Below are positions 6,490 to 10,250 of a DNA stretch of 10,250 bases, one piece after another (the first letter of the stretch is position 1; every line of letters begins with the position of its first letter). The DNA comes from Nitrososphaerota archaeon (lineage in GTDB: Archaea; Thermoproteota; Nitrososphaeria; Nitrososphaerales; JACQRY01), in contig JACQRY010000039.1 of the NCBI GenBank assembly GCA_016206275.1, forward strand, positions 1 through 10,250, written 5' to 3'. The notes below the pieces were generated by a model. It saw only the letters and a program-made list of their open reading frames with translations. It did not search any database and had not been told where the DNA came from. The translations under genes and the position numbers were made by a program.

Positions 6490-7165
6490 AGACTCGATAG
6501 GCATTAGATCGTTTCTGAATTCCGCAGTCGATCTAAGTCGCACTATCTCTGAATCGATGAAGGTATATCCAGGCGACCCAGCTCCCAGCTTGACAAGAAT
6601 TTCGAGCATAGAGAAGCAAGGTTTGAACTTAACTAGGATTATTATTGGTTCCCACACCGGCACTCATATTGACGCGCCTCTGCATTTCTTGCCCACTGGT
6701 AAAGGGGCTGACAGGGTCGATTTCAGGCTTTACTGCGGAGAGGCAATGGTTTTGGATTTCTCCCATAAGAAGTTGGGAAGCGCTATTGGGAGCCAAGATC
6801 TTGAGGCTGTCAGTGACAGGATACGGGCTAATGACATTGTCTTGTTTTATACAGGGTCAAGCAAATCCAAGGCAGATCAAAAAAGGTTCAGCTATCTTGC
6901 TCCAAGCGCGGCCAAATGGATTCTAGAGAAGCACGCCAAGTGCGTAGGTACAGACAGTCTAAGCGTCGAGAAATTTGGGTCTAGGACATTTGAGACTCAC
7001 AAGTTGCTTTTATCGAACGGGGTGGGAATAATCGAAGGTCTGAATTCTTCCCTGAAGCAACTTGTTGGCACACGTGTTTTCCTTATCACCATGCCCCTTA
7101 AGGTGGAGGATTGCGACGGTGCGCCTTCGCGGGTTGTTGCTATGCCTCTTGCACGATCTAGATGA
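6467..7165 (+). CDS. cyclase-family (kynurenine formamidase fold) metal hydrolase
   Basis: About 232 residues of the PF04199 'cyclase' family, which includes kynurenine formamidase and isatin hydrolase. The metal-binding signature HTGTHIDAPLHF gives His63, His67 and Asp69. Further family motifs are VDLSRTISESMKVYPGDP near the start, GTDSLSVEKFGSRTFETH with His178, Glu190 in GVGIIEGLN, and the C-terminal VEDCDGAPSRVVAMPL. These enzymes hydrolyse amides or ring C-N bonds with a divalent metal. The gene overlaps the dehydratase by 23 bases and sits between sugar-acid enzymes, so I infer it could hydrolyse gluconolactone; no tryptophan-degradation gene is nearby to support a kynurenine role. The start is uncertain: TTG 6467 is the only standard start codon before the conserved core and has AAGGCGG just upstream, but it adds about 20 residues ahead of VDLS. 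A rarer start such as ATT 6503 or CTG 6515 is possible. No signal peptide, so cytosolic. Confidence 0.82.
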   Translation: MRGASRLRDSIGIRSFLNSAVDLSRTISESMKVYPGDPAPSLTRISSIEKQGLNLTRIIIGSHTGTHIDAPLHFLPTGKGADRVDFRLYCGEAMVLDFSHKKLGSAIGSQDLEAVSDRIRANDIVLFYTGSSKSKADQKRFSYLAPSAAKWILEKHAKCVGTDSLSVEKFGSRTFETHKLLLSNGVGIIEGLNSSLKQLVGTRVFLITMPLKVEDCDGAPSRVVAMPLARSR

Positions 7166-7167
7166 CT

Positions 7168-7173
7168 TAGGAG
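7168..7173 (+). promoter_or_regulatory. Shine-Dalgarno site of the CAP-domain gene
   Basis: TAGGAG lies 9 bases before GTG 7183 and directly after the stop codon of the hydrolase gene. It supports the GTG start and translation from a shared transcript. Confidence 0.5.
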
Positions 7174-7182
7174 TGGGTTAGG

Positions 7183-8292
7183 GTGAAGGGCGCTTCAGCT
7201 GCAGTGATCCTGGCTTTACTGTTCGGCTTGGCAACCGTTCTCTGGCTAGACAGTCTCGATGGGATCAGCTTCTTCGAAACTAAGACGGAGACCGCAACTA
7301 CAACTGCGCCTGTCACTGAGTCTAGGACATTGACTGAAACTTTGGTCAGCACAACGACTAGGACTCAAACTGTTACGTCCACCGCGACTCAGACTGGTTC
7401 ACAGGTGCGCGTCATTATCCAGGGCGATGTCGTTGCTGACATTTCGTATCCACATGATTACGATGAGCTTGCCGAGTACGCCTTGAGTCTCATCAATGAA
7501 GATAGGGGGATAGAGGGACTTGCCCCGGTTACGCTGAGCCCCATTCCGTCGGGCCAATATCATGCAAACTCCATGCTTAGAAACGGTTACTTTAGCCATT
7601 GGGATGATCAGGGATACAAACCTTACATGCGCTACACTCTCTTGGGAGGACGGGGATCTGTGACAGAGAATGTAGGCGTGTTCTCATGCACTCCAGCATG
7701 TTACCTTTCGACTTCTGATGTTAAGGAGGCTATCAAAGCGTTGCAGTCGCAAATGATGCACAACGACACTATATGTTGCAACGATGGGCACAGAAACAAC
7801 ATTCTGAATCCGCACCGTAACCGCGTGTCGATCGGAGTAGCCTATTTGCAAACAGCGGTCTACCTCGTGCAAGACTTTGAGAATTACTATATGCATCTCT
7901 TTGACCCCGTTTACTCCGATGGAATAGTAACCCTGCGAGGGAGCCTGTTCAACCCCGTCAGTCCCACCACGGTGGCAATCTACTTCGATAAGTCTCCCAC
8001 CCCTATTAGTCCCTCCTTGTTAAATGAGCCGCTTTACGCTGGAGCATACGATCAAGGTGACTTTACCGGAGGAGTCTTCCCGCCCTGCACCATAAGATGC
8101 CCCTCCTACGCTGGAACAGCCATAACTGTTTACGCAACAACATGGCAGGTCTCCTCAGACTCCATGAACATTCAGTTTCCATTGGTAAGGTTCATCCAGA
8201 AGCATGGGAACGGTGTCTACACCCTTCAACTACTGGACACCGATATGAAGCCACCGCAAGAGTCCACCAGCATATCCATATTCATCGGCTAA
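7183..8292 (+). CDS. membrane-anchored CAP/SCP-domain protein with Thr-rich stalk
   Basis: A 369-residue, probably surface-exposed protein. Residues 3-22 form one hydrophobic segment (signal anchor or signal peptide). Residues about 34-73 are a Thr/Ser-rich stalk likely to be glycosylated, as in archaeal cell-surface proteins. A CAP (SCP/PR-1) domain follows at about 90-238: LAEYALSLINEDRG, His139 in GYFSHWDDQG, Glu162 in TENVGVF, His203 in CNDGHRNNIL, and the final strand YLVQDFENYY with Glu233. These are the His/Glu positions of the family's conserved cleft. The C-terminal part (239-369) looks beta-rich and I do not recognise it. Three Cys pairs are visible (169/173, 198/199, 302/306), plausible extracellular disulfides. 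CAP proteins vary in function, so none is assigned. It follows the hydrolase gene by 17 bases with its own Shine-Dalgarno sequence, probably as the last gene of the operon, with no obvious biochemical link to sugar oxidation. Confidence 0.85.
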   Translation: MKGASAAVILALLFGLATVLWLDSLDGISFFETKTETATTTAPVTESRTLTETLVSTTTRTQTVTSTATQTGSQVRVIIQGDVVADISYPHDYDELAEYALSLINEDRGIEGLAPVTLSPIPSGQYHANSMLRNGYFSHWDDQGYKPYMRYTLLGGRGSVTENVGVFSCTPACYLSTSDVKEAIKALQSQMMHNDTICCNDGHRNNILNPHRNRVSIGVAYLQTAVYLVQDFENYYMHLFDPVYSDGIVTLRGSLFNPVSPTTVAIYFDKSPTPISPSLLNEPLYAGAYDQGDFTGGVFPPCTIRCPSYAGTAITVYATTWQVSSDSMNIQFPLVRFIQKHGNGVYTLQLLDTDMKPPQESTSISIFIG

Positions 8293-8441
8293 GCATAACT
8301 ACAGAGAGCTAGAAACTGAAGATAGCGATAGAAAAGTTCGCAAGGGGCGAAGAAACAAGCCTTATGTGAGGAAGTCAGAGCCCACTTTGATTGAAGATCT
8401 TTCTGAAGACATCTCCACATTACCACTCATTCGCATTGTAA

Positions 8442-8714
8442 CTAAGCAGGATAGCGGAATCGCTTTTCAAGGTCTTCCTCTGGACTACCCGGCCAAGGCA
8501 TCTCAACCTTGCGTTTGCCCTTGGCTCTACACCTCTTCCTACGAAGATGCTTTGGGAGGTCTTTGACAAACGTGCCGCATTTGGGGCAAACAGGCAACAG
8601 AATAAGCAACGTATCACCAAATATTAAGGGTTGATTTAGATCATGATGCCGCGTTGGTTTGAGGCGCTCCTCTAAAACAAGCATGAGCCTCCACTCTTTC
8701 CCAAACAAATGCAA
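8442..8714 (-). CDS. small zinc-finger protein (C-x2-C-x9-H-x5-C)
   Basis: Up to 90 residues. The convincing part is PVCPKCGTFVKDLPKHLRRK followed by a Cys: two Cys two residues apart, then His and Cys spaced as in a short CCHC-type zinc finger. A basic tail (RAKGKRKVE) and an acidic end follow. Small stand-alone zinc-finger proteins are common in archaea, usually of unknown role in nucleic-acid or protein binding; I assign no function. The start is unclear because all candidates are TTG: 8714 (90 residues), 8609 (55) and 8597 (51). TTG 8714 lies about 25 bases after a TATA box (8736-8743), and TTG 8597 lies about 26 bases after a weaker one (AT-rich 8619-8627), so either could be leaderless. 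The N-terminal part of the long form (KEWRLMLVLEERLK) looks protein-like, hence the long choice. The gene converges on the CAP gene. No Shine-Dalgarno sequence is seen. Confidence 0.5.
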   Translation of the reverse strand: MHLFGKEWRLMLVLEERLKPTRHHDLNQPLIFGDTLLILLPVCPKCGTFVKDLPKHLRRKRCRAKGKRKVEMPWPGSPEEDLEKRFRYPA

Positions 8715-8998
8715 CAGAACCCGATTAACGGTCGTTCATATACTCCCTTGACGTTATTCTATGTGCGTGTGGGCACCAGTATTCATATGGCAACATCAGA
8801 AAAGTTCAGGCGAAAAATATGTATATAGTCCGAAAAGAAAACTCAACTCTTCAAACCCGAAAACCATCACTGTACAAATCCTCCATTAAAGCAGCAATCC
8901 AACAAGAATCTTGCAGAAAACTATTGAAATTTTTTTTCCCGCAGATGCAAGAACCCTATTCTTCTTAGTAACAACACGGGATAAGTAAATCGAAATAG
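8715..8998. other. gene-less stretch between the zinc-finger gene and tRNA-Thr
   Basis: No protein-coding frame with recognisable sequence is seen on either strand. It holds the TATA box at 8736-8743, a second strong AT-rich element AATATGTATATAG at 8816-8828 that could serve either strand, and a run of eight T at 8930-8937 (plus strand) that would end a plus-strand transcript. The region immediately 3' of the tRNA (8960-8998) contains only short T-tracts on the minus strand. Confidence 0.5.
8736..8743 (-). promoter_or_regulatory. TATA box for the zinc-finger gene
   Basis: On the minus strand this reads GTATATGA, centred about 25 bases before TTG 8714, the spacing expected for a leaderless archaeal transcript. 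A weaker AT-rich element at 8619-8627 has the same spacing to the internal TTG 8597. Confidence 0.4.
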
Positions 8999-9044
8999 AG
9001 CCTCGGGCGGGCCTTGATCCCGCGACCCCTTGCTTACAAGGCAA

Positions 9045-9066
9045 CTGAGCAGTGAAACGTAATCCA
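9045..9066 (-). other. tRNA intron 2 (22 bases, between positions 27 and 28)
   Basis: The intron splits the first base pair of the anticodon stem from the rest. In the intron-1-spliced molecule, exon GAGC (22-25) pairs with intron GCTC, the bulges are AC|T and AG|T, and the outer helix is GGCA (18-21) with TGCC (29-32). All four central and four outer pairs are Watson-Crick. With intron 1 still present, G22 is 15 bases away from A23, so this motif is interrupted. Confidence 0.88.
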
Positions 9067-9071
9067 GTGCT

Positions 9072-9086
9072 ATTGGCTGATATCAA
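9072..9086 (-). other. tRNA intron 1 (15 bases, between positions 22 and 23)
   Basis: The intron splits the 3' strand of the D-stem. The bulge-helix-bulge is complete: exon T17-C20 (TGGC) pairs with GCCA near the intron's 3' end; the 3-base bulges are AG|T at the 5' site and AT|A at the 3' site, each cut after the second base. The outer helix is C16-G24 and G15-C25, and the rest of the intron can close as TGATATCA. Confidence 0.88.
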
Positions 9087-9132
9087 CTGCCAGCTGAGCT
9101 ACCGAGGCTCATCGAGACACGCCCCTCTATGG

Positions 9133-9139
9133 AATATTT
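9133..9139 (-). promoter_or_regulatory. TATA box of the tRNA-Thr gene
   Basis: On the minus strand it reads AAATATT, centred about 28 bases before the first base of the tRNA. This spacing is normal for archaeal tRNA promoters. Confidence 0.5.
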
Positions 9140-9230
9140 CTACTTTACCCGAATGCAAGAGACACAGATCTATCGGCTCAGGAAACTTGAAACTCCATTT
9201 CCAAGGAGGTCGCCTAACTCCACACCTCAG

Positions 9231-10250
9231 CTATAACCCAACCTCAGACCCCTTGATCGATGAAACTCCGAACACCTTGCATATTTTCTCTGCGAAGACG
9301 GCCAACAGGGCAACCATAGGAATCGTAACTACAAGCAGAAGTATCACCGAAAGAGAGCTCAGACCGGGGAAGGCCGAGGACTCTAACACAATCCCTGAAA
9401 GAAAACTATTCCACAACCCATGCGACAACACAAGCGGAATCAAACTCCTAGAATATCTGAAGAAGACACCATTAAGGAGACCGAAGAGGAACGACAACGC
9501 AACACTCAAGACGACGCTCTCCAGCCTAAGGGGAGCAACATACCAGACCACATGCCAAAAACCGAATAGAGCTGCTTGAACAATTATAGCTCTCCACTGG
9601 CTCATCACGCTACTCAACTTGGTCTGCATGTACCCCCTGAACAAAGCCTCCTCCGATAGACCCACTGCCAGGGTCTGAAAAGACAGCATCGCCAGAAAAG
9701 GAATAGGTTCAAAGATTCTAACCAGATCAACATCGAAGACGATGCTCAAAACAGCCAAAACAGAGAGGTACGGCAGAGGCAGCCTCACCATAAACAAGAA
9801 GACACCTAAAGCCAAATGTCTCCCAAAGTTCTGGAAGGTAAACCCGAAAGAAGATGCAGAATAGTTTTCAGCCAACACGATCGTCAAAACAATGAGGAAG
9901 ATAAGAGGAATCTTCTCGAGGGGAGACCCCAAGTTCACAACAAAAGAGGCCCTAACACTCATAGCTAACACAAAGAGAATCAACGGGAGAAACAATGCTT
10001 GACCCTTGGACTCTAATTGAAAACTCCTCAACCGCCCCAAGCCTGACACCTGTCTATACCAGAAATACAGTGGAAGCAGAGCTGCCAAGGAAACCATGGC
10101 AGCGAGTGTTCCCGATACGCCAAGGCCCTGAAACACGATTATTAGTTCATCAGGAAGCCGGATAGGCGCAGTGAAAACCAGAAGCATCAGAACCGATAAG
10201 CCATAGAACACGGCAACTGAAACCGCGAAAAACTTCGTATCCAATATCCA
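9231..10250 (-). CDS. CPBP-family intramembrane metalloprotease (5' end at or beyond window edge)
   Basis: A polytopic membrane protein of about 337 visible residues with roughly eight or more hydrophobic segments. Near the C-terminal third it carries the three CPBP (CAAX protease / Abi) motifs: motif 1 SEEALFRGYMQTKL (Glu198, Glu199, Arg203), motif 2 FGFWH (Phe227, His231) and motif 3 SHGLWNSF (His275, Asn279). These residues form the metal-dependent glutamate-protease site in the Rce1-like core. Family members cleave prenylated or membrane substrates, process peptides or serve in immunity; the substrate here is unknown. The N-terminal half (1-185) contains additional membrane segments ahead of the core. 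TTG 10242-10244 could be the start, giving MDTKFF and then the first membrane segment, but the frame stays open to the edge, so an upstream start cannot be excluded. Transcription runs toward the tRNA gene, 122 bases away; nothing coding is seen in that gap. Confidence 0.85.
   Translation of the reverse strand, partial: WILDTKFFAVSVAVFYGLSVLMLLVFTAPIRLPDELIIVFQGLGVSGTLAAMVSLAALLPLYFWYRQVSGLGRLRSFQLESKGQALFLPLILFVLAMSVRASFVVNLGSPLEKIPLIFLIVLTIVLAENYSASSFGFTFQNFGRHLALGVFLFMVRLPLPYLSVLAVLSIVFDVDLVRIFEPIPFLAMLSFQTLAVGLSEEALFRGYMQTKLSSVMSQWRAIIVQAALFGFWHVVWYVAPLRLESVVLSVALSFLFGLLNGVFFRYSRSLIPLVLSHGLWNSFLSGIVLESSAFPGLSSLSVILLLVVTIPMVALLAVFAEKICKVFGVSSIKGSEVGL

Larger units (their letters stand above)
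8999..9108 (-). tRNA. tRNA-Thr(UGU) with two non-canonical introns
   Basis: Read on the minus strand from 9108, the gene has acceptor stem GCCTCGG pairing with CCGAGGC (9000-9006), D-stem GCTC, anticodon loop CTTGTAA (9034-9040, anticodon TGT at 9036-9038), variable region GGGTC, T-stem GCGGG/CCCGC with loop ATCAAGG, and T73 at 8999. No CCA is encoded. The sequence folds as a normal tRNA only if 15 bases (9072-9086) and 22 bases (9045-9066) are removed. The spliced product is then exactly 73 bases, with a perfect D-stem (GCTC/GAGC) and anticodon stem (CTTGC/GCAAG), plus G15-C48 and G18G19. The three exons are 22, 5 and 46 bases. Both introns show bulge-helix-bulge motifs, the substrate of the archaeal splicing endonuclease. 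T-loop base 54 is A instead of the near-universal T. It decodes ACA, with ACG possible by wobble. Confidence 0.93.

Noticed and set aside
8294..8566. Open plus-strand frame continuing past the CAP gene, rich in charged residues, with a possible GTG start at 8366
   Set aside because: It has no recognisable motif, no ribosome site or well-placed promoter, and its second half lies antisense to the zinc-finger gene, which explains the sequence better.
8642..8690. Box-C-like ATGATGC followed by TTGA, suggestive of a C/D box sRNA
   Set aside because: The box C is imperfect, there is no convincing box D or terminal stem, and the sequence overlaps the zinc-finger frame.
9000..9110. Inverted repeat CCTCGG...CCGAGG, at first sight a terminator hairpin or mobile-element end
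   Set aside because: It is the acceptor stem of the tRNA-Thr gene.
9052..9579. A 175-residue plus-strand frame across the tRNA and the protease gene
   Set aside because: It runs through the tRNA introns and antisense to the CPBP gene; the composition is that of a complement strand, with no domain seen.
1..10250. CRISPR array, insertion sequence or prophage signature
   Set aside because: No regularly spaced repeats, transposase, integrase or terminal inverted repeats were seen on either strand.

Overview
The window looks like archaeal chromosome, most likely from the Thermoproteota side (Bathyarchaeia, Caldarchaeales or Thermoproteia-like). Three things point there: a tRNA-Thr gene with two small bulge-helix-bulge introns at non-canonical positions and no encoded CCA; TATA boxes about 25 bases upstream of start codons that leave almost no leader; and gene families typical of archaea (archaeal glucose dehydrogenase, GH15 glucoamylase-like enzyme, 3-hexulose-6-phosphate synthase, AbrB/PIN pair). 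Naming a lineage would go beyond the evidence.

Layout, plus strand: the 3' end of a 3-hexulose-6-phosphate synthase (to 338); a VapBC-type AbrB/PIN toxin-antitoxin pair (437-1148); a RidA-family protein (1202-1585); a cytosolic GH15 glucan or trehalose hydrolase (1708-3507); then, after a 153-base gap with a promoter-like sequence, a tightly packed run of glucose dehydrogenase (3661-4722), IlvD/EDD-family dehydratase (4729-6489), cyclase/kynurenine-formamidase-fold metal hydrolase (6467-7165) and a membrane-anchored CAP-domain protein (7183-8292). Minus strand: a small C-x2-C...H...C zinc-finger protein (8442-8714), the split tRNA-Thr(UGU) (8999-9108), and a CPBP-family membrane protease reaching the right edge (9231-10250).

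The central genes read as a sugar-oxidation route. GH15 releases glucose (or splits trehalose), glucose dehydrogenase makes gluconolactone, the cyclase-fold hydrolase could open the lactone, and the dehydratase would make 2-keto-3-deoxygluconate, which is the start of the archaeal non- or semi-phosphorylative Entner-Doudoroff pathway. The first two steps rest on good family assignments. The dehydratase substrate and the lactonase role are inferences from context.

The strongest unusual item is the tRNA gene. Its two introns (15 and 22 bases) are separated by an exon of only 5 bases. The splice motif of the second intron is assembled from sequences that become adjacent only after the first has been removed, so the gene appears to encode an obligatory splicing order. 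Second, the dehydratase has Glu where the family normally has an iron-sulfur-ligand Cys.
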